From [Empedobacter] haloabium (GTDB lineage Bacteria > Pseudomonadota > Gammaproteobacteria > Burkholderiales > Burkholderiaceae_D), in the NCBI GenBank assembly GCA_008011715.2, contig CP136508.1:1550001-1614000 (forward strand): a DNA stretch of 64,000 nt, in the 5' to 3' direction. Both the position numbers and the translations under genes were made by a program. The notes under the pieces are model-generated. The model ran no database searches, was not told the DNA's origin, and saw only the letters and a list, made by a program, of their open reading frames with translations. Below, piece by piece: positions 19,822 to 29,009 of this stretch (within the stretch, counting starts at the first letter, position 1; every line of letters starts with the position of its first letter).

Positions 19822-21567
19822 ATGCGACAACTCTATTCGATCAGCTTTGCCGTGCTGCTGGGCCTTTCCGGCTGCGGTGGCAATGGAAGTACCGATGAGG
19901 CTGCAAATACGACGACGGCGGCCTCCGCCAAACGTTCCGGGCTGCGCCTGGCCGCATCCGCCTCCGCGCCAGTGGAGGGCGAGGCCGACCTGAACGTCAA
20001 TACCGAAGCCGCGAAAAGCGCGGCTTCCTTCCTGTCCCAGGCCTCGTTCGGCCCGACCATTTACGAAATCAACCGTGTCATGACGCTGGGCCCGAATGGC
20101 TGGCTGAATGAGGAGTTCCAGAAAGCAGGGCCGAAGCATCGCCTGCACATGGACGAGGCAGCCAAGCGGCTGCCGGCCGGGATGGTGCTCAACGAAAATC
20201 ACTTCTTCCAGACGTTCTGGAAGAACGCGACGATCGGGCACGACCACCTGCGCGAGCGCGTCACCTATGCGCTGTCGCAGATCTTCGTCGTGTCGTTCGT
20301 CGACGGCGCCGTGGCCGAGTACCCGCGCGGCGTGGCCTGCTATTACGACACCCTCAGCGCAAACGCGTTCGGCAATTTCCGCCAGTTGCTGGAGGCCGTC
20401 GCGCGTCATCCGATGATGGGTATCTACCTGTCGCACATGCAGAACGAGCCGGAGTCGGAAACCAGCACGCCGGACGAGAACTTCGCCCGCGAAATCATGC
20501 AGCTGATGTCGATCGGCCTGCATGAGCTCAACGCCGACGGCAGCGTCAAGCTGAAGAACGGCGTGCCGATCCCGGCATACACCCGCGACGACGTGGCGGC
20601 GATGGCCAAGGTGCTGACCGGCTGGAGCTGGGGCGGTGGTGCCCGCAACGAGCATGGCTTCCATGGCCTCGTCGCCTACTCGGCGGCCGACCGCGATTGC
20701 CGGCCGATGGACAACTATCCGCAGTTCCACTCGACTGCCGAGAAGAAGCTGCTGGGCAATACGATCGCTGCCGGCGGCAGCGGCGAAGCCGACCTGAAGA
20801 AGGCGTTGGACATCCTGTTCAACCACCCGAACGTCGGTCCCTTCATCGGCCGCCAGCTGATCCAGCGTCTGGTGATGAGCAACCCGAGCCCGGCCTATGT
20901 CCAGCGTGTGGCCGCCGCGTTCGCCGACAACGGCGACGGCGTGCGTGGCGACATGAAGGCCGTGCTGCGCGCCGTGCTGCTCGACAGCGAAGCGCGCAAT
21001 TACCAGGAAGTGGGCAAGCTGCGCGAACCGGTGCTGCGCCTGGCGAACTGGATGCGTGCCTTCAATGCGCGCTCGAGCAGCGGCAACTACCTGATGTGGA
21101 GCCTGGACGACCCGCTGGAAGGCCTGGGCCAGTCGCCGATGCGCTCGCCTTCGGTATTCAACTTCTATCGGCCGAACTACATCCCGCCGCACACGGAGCT
21201 GGCCAGTTCGGGCCTGGTCGCGCCGGAGATGCAGATCACGGCGGAACCGTCGGTGGTCGGCTACCTGAACTACATGCAGCTGGCGATCCCGCGTGGCGTC
21301 GGCGACGGCTATGACATCAAGCCGAATTATGCGGCCGAGGTGTCGCTGGCGGCCACGCCGGAGTTGCTGGTCGACCGCGTCAACCTGCTGCTGCTGAACG
21401 GCCAGATGTCCGCCGCGCTGCGCCAGCAGATCCTGACCGCCATCAATGCCGTCAGGATACCGGCCGGCAATCCGGCCTCGGCCAAGATCGTCGAGGCAAA
21501 GTACAACCGCGCCTACCTGGCCATCTTCCTGACGATGGCTTCGTCCGAATACCTGGTGCAGAAATAA
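19822..21567 (+). CDS. DUF1800 family lipoprotein
   Basis: A 581-residue exported lipoprotein: MRQLYSISFAVLLGLSGCGG has a lipobox with Cys18 or so. The body matches DUF1800 proteins, with AASFLSQASFGPTIYEINRV near the start and NFAREIMQLMSIGL, VAAMAKVLTGWSWGG and SPSVFNFYRPNYIPP further on. DUF1800 proteins are nearly always encoded beside a DUF1501 protein, as here (9-base gap). The pair's function is unknown. The N-terminal Thr/Ala-rich linker after the lipobox suggests surface or periplasmic tethering. ATG 19822 follows an AGGGAAATAAG site. Confidence 0.88.
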   Translation: MRQLYSISFAVLLGLSGCGGNGSTDEAANTTTAASAKRSGLRLAASASAPVEGEADLNVNTEAAKSAASFLSQASFGPTIYEINRVMTLGPNGWLNEEFQKAGPKHRLHMDEAAKRLPAGMVLNENHFFQTFWKNATIGHDHLRERVTYALSQIFVVSFVDGAVAEYPRGVACYYDTLSANAFGNFRQLLEAVARHPMMGIYLSHMQNEPESETSTPDENFAREIMQLMSIGLHELNADGSVKLKNGVPIPAYTRDDVAAMAKVLTGWSWGGGARNEHGFHGLVAYSAADRDCRPMDNYPQFHSTAEKKLLGNTIAAGGSGEADLKKALDILFNHPNVGPFIGRQLIQRLVMSNPSPAYVQRVAAAFADNGDGVRGDMKAVLRAVLLDSEARNYQEVGKLREPVLRLANWMRAFNARSSSGNYLMWSLDDPLEGLGQSPMRSPSVFNFYRPNYIPPHTELASSGLVAPEMQITAEPSVVGYLNYMQLAIPRGVGDGYDIKPNYAAEVSLAATPELLVDRVNLLLLNGQMSAALRQQILTAINAVRIPAGNPASAKIVEAKYNRAYLAIFLTMASSEYLVQK

Positions 21568-21576
21568 GGGATACCC

Positions 21577-23001
21577 ATGACTACTCCGTTCACCCGCCGT
21601 CGTTTCCTCGCTTCCATGGCCGGCGCCGCCGGCACCAGCGCGCTGCCGTTCGCCGCCACGCTGGCCGCGATGGGCAATGCCGCCGCCGCCGACAACGACG
21701 ACTACAAGGCATTGATCTGCGTGTTCCTGACCGGCGGTAACGATGCCTACAACACGGTGCTGGCCACGGACCCCACGTCGTGGCAGCAGTACGAGCGCTA
21801 CCGCAGCAGCGGCTCGACGTCGATCGCGCTGGCGCCCCCCGGCGCGGCCGGTGGCGTGCTGCCGATCACCCCGGCCGCGGCCCACGCCGGCCGCAGCTTC
21901 GCGCTGCATCCGAACCTGGGTGCATTGAAATCGCTGTTCGATGCCGGCCGGGTCGGCATCGTCGCCAATGTCGGCACGCTGGTCGCGCCGACGACGGTCG
22001 GCGCCTACCGCAGCGGTGCCGCGATGTTGCCGCGCGAGCTGTTCTCGCACAACGACCAGCAATCGGTCTGGCAATCGTCGATGCCGGAAGGCGCTTCCTA
22101 CGGTTGGGGCGGTCGCATGGGCGACCTGCTGGCCAGCGGCAACAGCAACAATATGTTCACCTGCGTGTCCACGGCCGGTAATGCCGTGTTCGTCAGCGGC
22201 CGCAATGTGTCGCAGTACCAGGTCGACGCGGCGGGCGTGAAGCCCGTGCTGTCGCTGGACGGCTACCTGTTCGGCACGACGCGCCACCCGCTGCGCAACA
22301 TCATCACCAACAACGCCACCAGCAATGTGCTGGAGCGCGAGTACGTCGCGATCGTCAACAAGGCGCTGCAATCGCAGGCTTTCCTCGGCAGCGCGATGGC
22401 GCCCAGCGGCGCGGCGGGCATACCCGCGCCGACCACGTACATCGACCCGAACACCCGGCGCGCCACGGTCAATCCGCTGGCCGTGCAGCTGCAGACGGTC
22501 GCCCGCGTGATCGCGGCCCGCGGCGCGCTGGGCGTGCGCCGCCAGGTGTTCTTCGTCAGCCTGGGCGGATTCGACACGCACGACAACCAGCGCACCCGCC
22601 ATGCCGACCTGATGGCGCGGCTGGCCCACGGCCTGTCGTACTTCGATGAGATTTCCGCCAACCTGATGGGCGTGAACATGCGCGAGAAGGTGACGTTGTT
22701 CACGGCGTCCGATTTCGGCCGCACCCTGGTGACCAACGGCGACGGTACCGACCATGGCTGGGGCAGCCACCACTTCGTGATGGGCGGCGCCGTCAAGGGC
22801 CGCAACATCTACGGCAGTTTCCCCGCGGTCGGCCTGGGGCACGATTCGGACGTGGGCCGCGGCGCGCTGCTGCCGAGCCAGTCGGTCGACCAGTACGGCG
22901 CCACGCTGGCCAGCTGGTTCGGGGTGCCCGACAGCCAGCTCGCCACCGTCTTCCCGAACCTGCCCAACTTCGCCCAGCGCAACCTGGGCTTCATGGCGTA
23001 A
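21577..23001 (+). CDS. DUF1501 family protein with Tat signal
   Basis: A 474-residue protein that starts with a twin-arginine signal (RRRFLASMAG) followed by an Ala-rich hydrophobic stretch ending near AAAA. The mature part begins YKALICVFLTGGNDAYNTV and contains FVSLGGFDTHDNQ and VTLFTASDFGRTL, then DGTDHGWGSHHFVMGG. This His/Asp-rich pattern places it in the sulfatase-like DUF1501 family and suggests a metal-binding active site. Tat export implies folding and possibly cofactor loading in the cytoplasm. It forms an operon with the upstream DUF1800 gene and converges on a glycosyltransferase with 15 bases between stops. Confidence 0.9.
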   Translation: MTTPFTRRRFLASMAGAAGTSALPFAATLAAMGNAAAADNDDYKALICVFLTGGNDAYNTVLATDPTSWQQYERYRSSGSTSIALAPPGAAGGVLPITPAAAHAGRSFALHPNLGALKSLFDAGRVGIVANVGTLVAPTTVGAYRSGAAMLPRELFSHNDQQSVWQSSMPEGASYGWGGRMGDLLASGNSNNMFTCVSTAGNAVFVSGRNVSQYQVDAAGVKPVLSLDGYLFGTTRHPLRNIITNNATSNVLEREYVAIVNKALQSQAFLGSAMAPSGAAGIPAPTTYIDPNTRRATVNPLAVQLQTVARVIAARGALGVRRQVFFVSLGGFDTHDNQRTRHADLMARLAHGLSYFDEISANLMGVNMREKVTLFTASDFGRTLVTNGDGTDHGWGSHHFVMGGAVKGRNIYGSFPAVGLGHDSDVGRGALLPSQSVDQYGATLASWFGVPDSQLATVFPNLPNFAQRNLGFMA

Positions 23002-23016
23002 CGCGGTGGGGAGGGG

Positions 23017-24003
23017 TCAGGCCAGCAGGAAGTGTTCGATTTCCTGGCCAGGCCCCTCGCGCTGGTCCAGCTTGCGGCCGGCAACGCGGATCGCCGCCGC
23101 CAGCGTTTCCCGGAACGCCGCATCGTCCAGTGCACGCTGCAACGTCGTGCGCATACTGTCCACGTCGTCGTGCTTGACGAAGCCCGGATAGTCCGTCCCC
23201 AGGTAAGCCTCGATCGATTCGTGCCGCGTGGTGACGAGCGGCTTGCCGTTGCGCAGCACGCGCAGCAGCACGCTCTGGCCGCAGGCTTCGCCCTGGCTGC
23301 GCAGCGGCATCGCCACGACGCGGCTGCGGGCCAGCAACAGTTCGAATTCCGCCTCCGGCAGGTCGCGGTACACGGTCGTGGCCGGACGCAGCTGCTGGTC
23401 GATGGCATTGCGTTCGGACGCCACGATGTTCAGTGGCGTCGGCATGTCCTGCATCGCGCGCAGCAGCAGGTCGTAGTCGCGGTTCGAATAGCCGCCGGCG
23501 AAGACCGAGCCGTCGTCGGTGATCGAGGCCGGATCGGCCGCGCCGTACAGCGCCTGGCGCCACAGGTGGAAATACACGCTTTCCGAAGGAATGCCGACCG
23601 TCCCGGTCAGGTTGCGTGCTTCGCCTTGCGAGAACGTGATGAAGCCCATGCCCGGGAAGTACAGCTTGCGCCACAGCCAGTTGACGATGCGGCGGGCGCG
23701 CGCGCCATGGATGAAGCACGCCATCACGAGCACCTTCTCCGGCCGTGGCAGCAGGCCGCAACGGATCATCGCCAGGATCGGCAGCGCCTGCCAGCCGATG
23801 ATCAGCACGCGGTCGTTCTTCGTCCACAGGCCGCGCGTGCGCAGCAGGGCCGGCGACAGCATGGCCTTCAGGATCGAGGCCTTGCTGCGGAACGCCGAAG
23901 GGGCGATGGTCGGGCCGATCAGCGTCGCCTTGGCGCCGCCGGCGGTCAGGTGGTCGACAACGTCGCGGTAGACGTCGTTTTGCGAGAGCAGTACGTGAAT
24001 CAT
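23017..24003 (-). CDS. Glycosyltransferase (GT4/GT1-like, GT-B fold)
   Basis: A 328-residue protein lacking a signal peptide. The N-terminal half has a Rossmann-like start (MIHVLLSQNDVYRDVVDHL). The C-terminal half has the donor-binding features of GT-B enzymes: SVFAGGYSNRDYDLLLRAM, then a GEACGQSVLLRVLRNGKPLV segment equivalent to the EX7E region. It overlaps the upstream minus-strand glycosyltransferase by four bases (ATGA), so the two are one transcript. Their orientation is opposite to the rest of the locus. Donor and acceptor are unknown. Confidence 0.8.
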   Translation of the reverse strand: MIHVLLSQNDVYRDVVDHLTAGGAKATLIGPTIAPSAFRSKASILKAMLSPALLRTRGLWTKNDRVLIIGWQALPILAMIRCGLLPRPEKVLVMACFIHGARARRIVNWLWRKLYFPGMGFITFSQGEARNLTGTVGIPSESVYFHLWRQALYGAADPASITDDGSVFAGGYSNRDYDLLLRAMQDMPTPLNIVASERNAIDQQLRPATTVYRDLPEAEFELLLARSRVVAMPLRSQGEACGQSVLLRVLRNGKPLVTTRHESIEAYLGTDYPGFVKHDDVDSMRTTLQRALDDAAFRETLAAAIRVAGRKLDQREGPGQEIEHFLLA

Positions 24004-25250
24004 GCGGGATGCTTTCCGGGTGAAGGGTTGGGGCGGAACTGCTGCAGGATGCTGCGATAGCGCTGTGCCACGGCGGCCGACAGGACACGGTAGCTGCGCT
24101 GGTTCTCGATCCAGTCGGGACCGGCCGCGGCGCGCGCGCGCGCGGTGGCGCGGTCGGTCAGGATCGCCGCCATTGCCTGGGCGAAGGCAGCGGGCGTGCT
24201 GTCGGTCAGCAGGCCGGCCTGGCTGGAGGTCAGCAGGGCGACCTGGTCGGGATTGTCGTTGCCGATGGCCGGAATGCCCAGTGCCATGTATTCGAGCAGC
24301 TTGGTCGGCGACGCGCTGTCGAGCAGCGGGCCGCGCGGGAAATAGGAAATGGCGGCGTCGGCGCCGGCCAGCAGCGCCATCGCTTCCGCGCCGGGCAGCC
24401 AGCCGGTGATCGTGTACGCGTCCTCGGGCAGGCCGATGGCCGCCGCGTGCTCGCGCAGCTTGACGATGTCGGCCGGCGTGGCCGAGTCGCCGATCAGCAG
24501 CAGGCGCGCGGCCGGGTGTTCCTGGCGCAGCAGCACCACGGCATCCATGACCGTGTCGAGCTGGCGGGCCCGGTCGAGCGTGCCCAGGTAGGCGACGACG
24601 GGCACGCCTTCCCAGCCGGGCAGGCGCCGCGCCGCGATCGTTTCGGGCTTGATGGCCTCCGTGTCCACGCCCATCGGCACCGGCGTCAGCTTGTCGCGGG
24701 CAATGCCTTCCTGCGCGACCATCGCCTGCATCTCCGTGCTCTGCACGAACACGTGGTCGGCGCAGCGCATCACCACACTATATAAGAGCTTCTTTTCGAC
24801 GAGGCCCTTCAACAGCACCAGGCGGTAGTGCAGGCTGGGGCGGGCAGCCAGTTCCGCGCGCGCGCGCAGGATGCGGCCTTCGCTCATCGGGAAGGACATC
24901 CAATAGACGAACGGCAGGCCTTTCAGGCGCGCGGCCACGAGGCCGGCCAGGCCGACCGTTACCATGTCGCGCACCTGGATCAGGTCGACGTCGCGCCGGC
25001 TGGTGCCCCACAGCTTGCGCAGGCACAGGCGGAAGAACGCGAATTCGCGCGCCCAGCGGCGCCCGCCCGGCGCCGGCCGTTCGGCGCTGACGAAGCCCGT
25101 GCCGTCGAGCGAGCCGGTGCCGGCCTTGCCGACGATGGCGCAATGCACGCCCTGGCGCGGCAGATATTTACCGAACAGGACCGCCACGTCGGCGCGGAAG
25201 GTGGGCAGCGGTTCGGGAACGAGTTGCAGGATGCGGATGTCGTCGTCCAT
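24000..25250 (-). CDS. Family 4 glycosyltransferase
   Basis: A 416-residue GT-B enzyme. It starts DDDIRILQLVPEPLPTFRAD and has an acceptor-side domain with LIQVRDMVTVGLAGLVAARL. The C-terminal donor domain shows VAYLGTLDRARQLDTVMDAV and YFPRGPLLDSASPTKLLEYM, containing the EX7E-like motif and the hallmark TKLLEYMALGIPAI. It is the first gene of a two-gene minus-strand unit. A TATAAT -10 box on the minus strand lies at 25315-25320. It probably adds a sugar to the eps repeat unit or a related glycan. Confidence 0.87.
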   Translation of the reverse strand: MDDDIRILQLVPEPLPTFRADVAVLFGKYLPRQGVHCAIVGKAGTGSLDGTGFVSAERPAPGGRRWAREFAFFRLCLRKLWGTSRRDVDLIQVRDMVTVGLAGLVAARLKGLPFVYWMSFPMSEGRILRARAELAARPSLHYRLVLLKGLVEKKLLYSVVMRCADHVFVQSTEMQAMVAQEGIARDKLTPVPMGVDTEAIKPETIAARRLPGWEGVPVVAYLGTLDRARQLDTVMDAVVLLRQEHPAARLLLIGDSATPADIVKLREHAAAIGLPEDAYTITGWLPGAEAMALLAGADAAISYFPRGPLLDSASPTKLLEYMALGIPAIGNDNPDQVALLTSSQAGLLTDSTPAAFAQAMAAILTDRATARARAAAGPDWIENQRSYRVLSAAVAQRYRSILQQFRPNPSPGKHPA

Positions 25251-25480
25251 GAGGTGTTTGAAGTGAGGGCGGTACCGACACGCGGAACAGCGGGTTGATC
25301 ATGCAATTTCATCAATTATACCGGCTAAATGCTGCACTTGCGGTTATCGTGATGACAAGTCCGTTTCGTTTGCCCAGGCGGACGGCCGGCGTGTTACCAT
25401 TGACACTTGCACAACATTCCCATCCCACAATCCGGCCCGCGCGCCTGCGCGAGCGCGGCCGGTCAAATCGGCATCAGACT
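25251..25480. promoter_or_regulatory. Divergent promoter region between two GT4 genes
   Basis: On the minus strand TATAAT (25315-25320) sits about 65 bases before the leftward glycosyltransferase. On the plus strand TTGACA (about 25399-25404) is a perfect -35 box, but no good -10 follows at 16-18 bases; ACAAT lies about 20 bases on. The GC-rich part beyond 25430 precedes the rightward ATG. Confidence 0.4.
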
Positions 25481-26566
25481 ATGAAAAAAATCGTCATGAT
25501 CGGCACCCATTTCAGCACGATGGGTGGTATTTCTTCCGTGGTCAACGTGTATCGAGCGGCCAAACTGTTCGAGCGCTATCCGATCCGCTACATCGCCACG
25601 CACCGCGACGGCGGCCCGCTGACCAAGCTGCGCGTGGCCATTGTCGCCCTGCTGACGTTCCTCGGCCTGTTGCTGACCGGGCAGGTCGCCCTGGTCCACC
25701 TGCACGTGTCGTCGCGCGCCAGCTTCTGGCGCAAGCTGCCGTTTTTTGCACTCAGCAACACGCTCGGCATCCCGACGATTGTGCACCTGCACAGCGGCGA
25801 ATTCCACCTGTTCTACGGCAAGCAGTCGGCGCGGCGTCAGCGCCTGATCCGCTACGTCTTCGACAACGCCAGCCGCGTCATCGTGCTGTCGGAAAAGTGG
25901 AAGGAGTGGCTGCAGACGATCAGCAGCAACCAGCACATCCATGCGATCTACAACCCCGTGCTGGTGCCGGACTGGTCGCGCGATGCGGCCGCCGCGCCCG
26001 CCAAGCGCCTGCTGGTGCTGGGGCGCCTGGGCAAGCTGAAGGGCAGTTATGACCTGATGGCCGCGCTGGCCCAGCTGGGCGATCCGGCCGTGCGCCTGTC
26101 GATGGGCGGCGACGGCGAACTGGACCAGGTGCGCCAGCGCGCGGTCGAACTGGGTGTCGGCGCCCAGCTCAACCTGCTGGGCTGGGTCGTGGGCGCCGAC
26201 AAGGAGCGGGCCCTGCGCGAGGCCGACGTCTACCTGCTGCCGTCGTATAACGAAGGCCTGCCGATGAGCGTGCTGGAGGCGATGGCCTACGGCCTGCCCG
26301 TCATCACGACGCCGGTCGGCGGCATTCCCGAGGCCGTCACGGACGGTGTCGAAGGCTTCCTGATCCAGCCGGGCGACGTGGCCGCGCTGAGCGCGCGCAT
26401 CGCCACGCTGCTGGCCGATCCCGAACTGGCCCGCCGCATGGGCCAGGCGGCGCGCCAGAAGATCGTCTCGACCTTCTCGACCCAGGCCGTGCTGCCGCGT
26501 ATCGAACGGCTGTATGCCGAGCTGGGCATGCCCGGCAACGCGGCCGTGGCGGGAGCGTCCGTATGA
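25481..26566 (+). CDS. Family 4 glycosyltransferase
   Basis: A 361-residue GT-B enzyme starting MKKIVMIGTHFSTMGGISSVV, the glycine-rich acceptor-side loop typical of GT4. Donor-side signatures include LLVLGRLGKLKGSYDLMAAL and then LPSYNEGLPMSVLEAMAYGL with the full EX7E motif (Glu...Glu) and VGGIPEAV. An upstream in-frame extension to 25295 exists but lacks family similarity, so ATG 25481 is preferred despite a weak ribosome binding site. It overlaps the following lyase gene by four bases. Confidence 0.9.
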   Translation: MKKIVMIGTHFSTMGGISSVVNVYRAAKLFERYPIRYIATHRDGGPLTKLRVAIVALLTFLGLLLTGQVALVHLHVSSRASFWRKLPFFALSNTLGIPTIVHLHSGEFHLFYGKQSARRQRLIRYVFDNASRVIVLSEKWKEWLQTISSNQHIHAIYNPVLVPDWSRDAAAAPAKRLLVLGRLGKLKGSYDLMAALAQLGDPAVRLSMGGDGELDQVRQRAVELGVGAQLNLLGWVVGADKERALREADVYLLPSYNEGLPMSVLEAMAYGLPVITTPVGGIPEAVTDGVEGFLIQPGDVAALSARIATLLADPELARRMGQAARQKIVSTFSTQAVLPRIERLYAELGMPGNAAVAGASV

Positions 26567-28545
26567 GCTCGCTGGCCTGGAAAGTCAACCGCCTGCGCCT
26601 GATGGGCGTGCCGGAAATCCTGTGGCGGGTGCGCCAGCTGGCGCAGAAGAAGGCCAGCAAGATGGGCGTCGGGCTCGTCGGCCGGCCGCCGGCGCCGTCG
26701 CTGGCCCGCAGCGGCGCCTCCTTCCTCGATTGCAGCGCCGCCGGGGTCGACGTCGCCAGCGTGCGCGCGGCGGCGGACAGCGTGCTGGCCGGGCGCTGGA
26801 ACGTGTTCGCGATGCGCGGCCTGAACCTGGGCTTCCCGCCGCAGTGGAACCGCGATCCGAAGACGGGTACCGTGGCGCCGATGAAGCTGGGCAAGGCCAT
26901 CGATTACCGGCGCGAGTCCGTGGTCGGCGACATCAAGTACCTGTGGGAGCCGAGCCGGCACCTGGAGCTGGTGACGCTGGCACTGGCCTGGCGTGCCAGC
27001 GGCGAGCAACGCTATGCCGCCGGCGCGCGGCTGCTGCTCGAGTCGTGGTTCGATCAGTGCCCGTACCCGATCGGTGTCCATTGGACCAGCTCGCTGGAGC
27101 TGGCCGTGCGCCTGCTCAACTGGGCGTTCGCCTGGCAACTGCTGGGCGGCGCCGACAGCGCGCTGTTCAAGGGCGAGGAGGGCGGCCGCTTCCAGCGCCG
27201 CTGGCTCGACAATATCTATCAGCACTGCCACTTCATCCGCGGCTATTTCTCGCGCCACTCGTCGGCCAACAACCACCTGTTCGGCGAGTACATGGGCCTG
27301 TTCGTGGCCAGCGTCCAATGGCCGTGCTGGCCGGAGAGCGCACGCTGGCAGGCGCTGGCGCGGCACGGCCTGGAGGTCGAGGCGCTGAAGCAGAACACCG
27401 AAGACGGCGTCAACAAGGAACAGGCCATCTACTACCAGCATGAGGTGATGGACATGATGCTGCTGTGCCACCACATCGGCAAGGCCAACGGCGCCGGCTT
27501 CTCCGAGGCCTACCTGGAGCGCCTCGAGCGCCTGGCCGAGTTCGTGGCTGCGCTGATGGACGCCGGCGGCAACGTGCCGATGACGGGCGATGCCGACGAC
27601 GCGCAGATGGTGCGCCTGTCCTACGAGCGCGACTGGAGTCCGTACCGCTCGCTGCTGGCCAGCTGCGCGCTGCTGTTCGGCCGTGGCGATTTCAAGCGCA
27701 AGGCGGGCCGGCTGGACGACAAGAACCGCTGGCTGTTCGGCGCCGACGGCGCGGCGCGCTGGGACGCGCTGGCGGCCGCGACCGAGGAAAAGCCCGTGAT
27801 GGCGTTCCCGCAAGGCGGCTATTACCTGATGGGCAGCAATTTCGGCACGGAGCGTGAGGTGCGGGTCGTCGTCGATTGCGCGCCGCTGGGCTATCTGTCG
27901 ATCGCCGCGCACGGCCATGCGGACGCGTTGTCGTTCACCCTGTCCGCCGCCGGCGAGGAGCTGCTGACGGACCCGGGCACCTACGCCTACCACACGCAAA
28001 AGGCCTGGCGCGACTACTTCCGCAGCACGGCCGCGCACAATACCGTGCAGGTGGACGGCCAGGACCAGTCGGAAATCGGCGGCAACTTCATGTGGTTGCG
28101 CAAAGCCAATGCGAAACTGCTGGCGCATGTGCCGGAAGGCACCGTGGAGGTGTTCGAGGGCGAGCAGGACGGCTACCGCCGCCTGGGCGACCCGGTGCTG
28201 CACCGGCGCAAGATCGATTTCGATCCGGCACGTAACGTACTGGTCGTGCTGGACACGCTGGAGTGCCGCGGCACGCACGACGTGGCCTTGCACTGGCACT
28301 TCGCTGAGACCTGCCGCGTGGAAAGCCGGGCCCAGGCCCTGTTCGCACTGGGCCGCCGCTCGCGGCTGGACATGCGCTGCTCGTTCGGCGACGGTCCGGA
28401 GCTGCTGCGCAGCAGCGAGGCGCCGCTGGGCGGCTGGATCTCGCGCCGCTTCGACGAGAAGGAGGGCATCACCACGGCCGTCTGGCGCGGCCGCATCAGC
28501 GGCACCACGCAAATCGAGACGACGATTGCGCTTTCCCTGGCGTAA
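26563..28545 (+). CDS. Heparinase II/III family protein (uronate polysaccharide lyase-like)
   Basis: A 660-residue protein. The N-terminal helical (alpha/alpha) domain includes the Heparinase II/III N-terminal pattern with NNHLFGEYMGLFVA. The C-terminal domain carries AAHGHADALSFTLS, TDPGTYAYHT and FRSTAAHNTVQVDGQDQSE, the family's catalytic and metal-site region. No signal peptide is visible at the N-terminus (MSSLAWKVNRLRLMGVPEIL), so unlike the lyase at 16.6 kb it may be cytoplasmic or exported by another route. Family members embedded in EPS loci next to glycosyltransferases are common. It is coupled by a 4-base overlap to the upstream GT4. Confidence 0.88.
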   Translation: MSSLAWKVNRLRLMGVPEILWRVRQLAQKKASKMGVGLVGRPPAPSLARSGASFLDCSAAGVDVASVRAAADSVLAGRWNVFAMRGLNLGFPPQWNRDPKTGTVAPMKLGKAIDYRRESVVGDIKYLWEPSRHLELVTLALAWRASGEQRYAAGARLLLESWFDQCPYPIGVHWTSSLELAVRLLNWAFAWQLLGGADSALFKGEEGGRFQRRWLDNIYQHCHFIRGYFSRHSSANNHLFGEYMGLFVASVQWPCWPESARWQALARHGLEVEALKQNTEDGVNKEQAIYYQHEVMDMMLLCHHIGKANGAGFSEAYLERLERLAEFVAALMDAGGNVPMTGDADDAQMVRLSYERDWSPYRSLLASCALLFGRGDFKRKAGRLDDKNRWLFGADGAARWDALAAATEEKPVMAFPQGGYYLMGSNFGTEREVRVVVDCAPLGYLSIAAHGHADALSFTLSAAGEELLTDPGTYAYHTQKAWRDYFRSTAAHNTVQVDGQDQSEIGGNFMWLRKANAKLLAHVPEGTVEVFEGEQDGYRRLGDPVLHRRKIDFDPARNVLVVLDTLECRGTHDVALHWHFAETCRVESRAQALFALGRRSRLDMRCSFGDGPELLRSSEAPLGGWISRRFDEKEGITTAVWRGRISGTTQIETTIALSLA

Positions 28546-29009
28546 TCCCTTAGCAGGCTGAACCCACCGCCGCATTTGCTGTTGGCGTGAAGAATGTAAT
28601 TGACATTTTTATATCGCTAGCGCTACCCTTGCGGCTGTTACATTGTCACAGCCATGGCGTGCGACGCCTCAAGCGGAGAAGCAAACAGGCGTGCGTTTTT
28701 GCGCTGCCGCAAAAGTTGCGTTCGGTTTCAATTGTCACGCTGTTGTTGTAAAACATATATTAGAATAGCGGATGCGACCGGCACTCTGCGGTATTGACGG
28801 GGACAGTAACACGGTACCGGAGGCCTGACAGGTCGCGACGACACGGCAGCCGCTCCACGCGACGGCCAGGCGGGGCACCGGGTCGACAGAATTGTTGCGT
28901 TGCAGCGAAGCGCTTGCGGCGGCTGGAACTAGGGCTGGCTGCCGACAGGCGGATGTCCGCGCGGCAGGTAAGCCGGCGGCGAAACACCAAACATTTAAGG
29001 AGCAGTATC
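28546..29009. other. 464-base leader/intergenic region before the algD-type gene
   Basis: No gene is credible here: frames running into algD lack family similarity. It contains CGCAA-AAG-TTGCG near 28708-28720, a TTGACA hexamer at 28601-28606 with no good -10, and the promoter at 28732-28761. The transcript would then carry a leader of about 240 bases. Confidence 0.5.
28732..28761 (+). promoter_or_regulatory. Sigma-70-like promoter for the sugar-nucleotide module
   Basis: TTGTCA (28732-28737) is followed after 18 bases by TATATT (28756-28761), giving 5/6 matches in each box. It is the best promoter candidate for the algD-GT4-galE-nucleotidyltransferase-algA run. Confidence 0.55.

Noticed and set aside
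19717..22842. A 1041-codon open frame on the minus strand
   Set aside because: It lies antisense to DUF1800 and DUF1501, with Arg/His/Ala-rich content; the plus-strand frames have clear families and signals.
24776..24790. TATATAAG palindrome resembling an operator
   Set aside because: It lies inside a glycosyltransferase coding sequence and is most likely codon content.
25295..25480. N-terminal extension of the GT4 gene at 25481
   Set aside because: The extra codons have no family similarity and cover the probable divergent promoter region.
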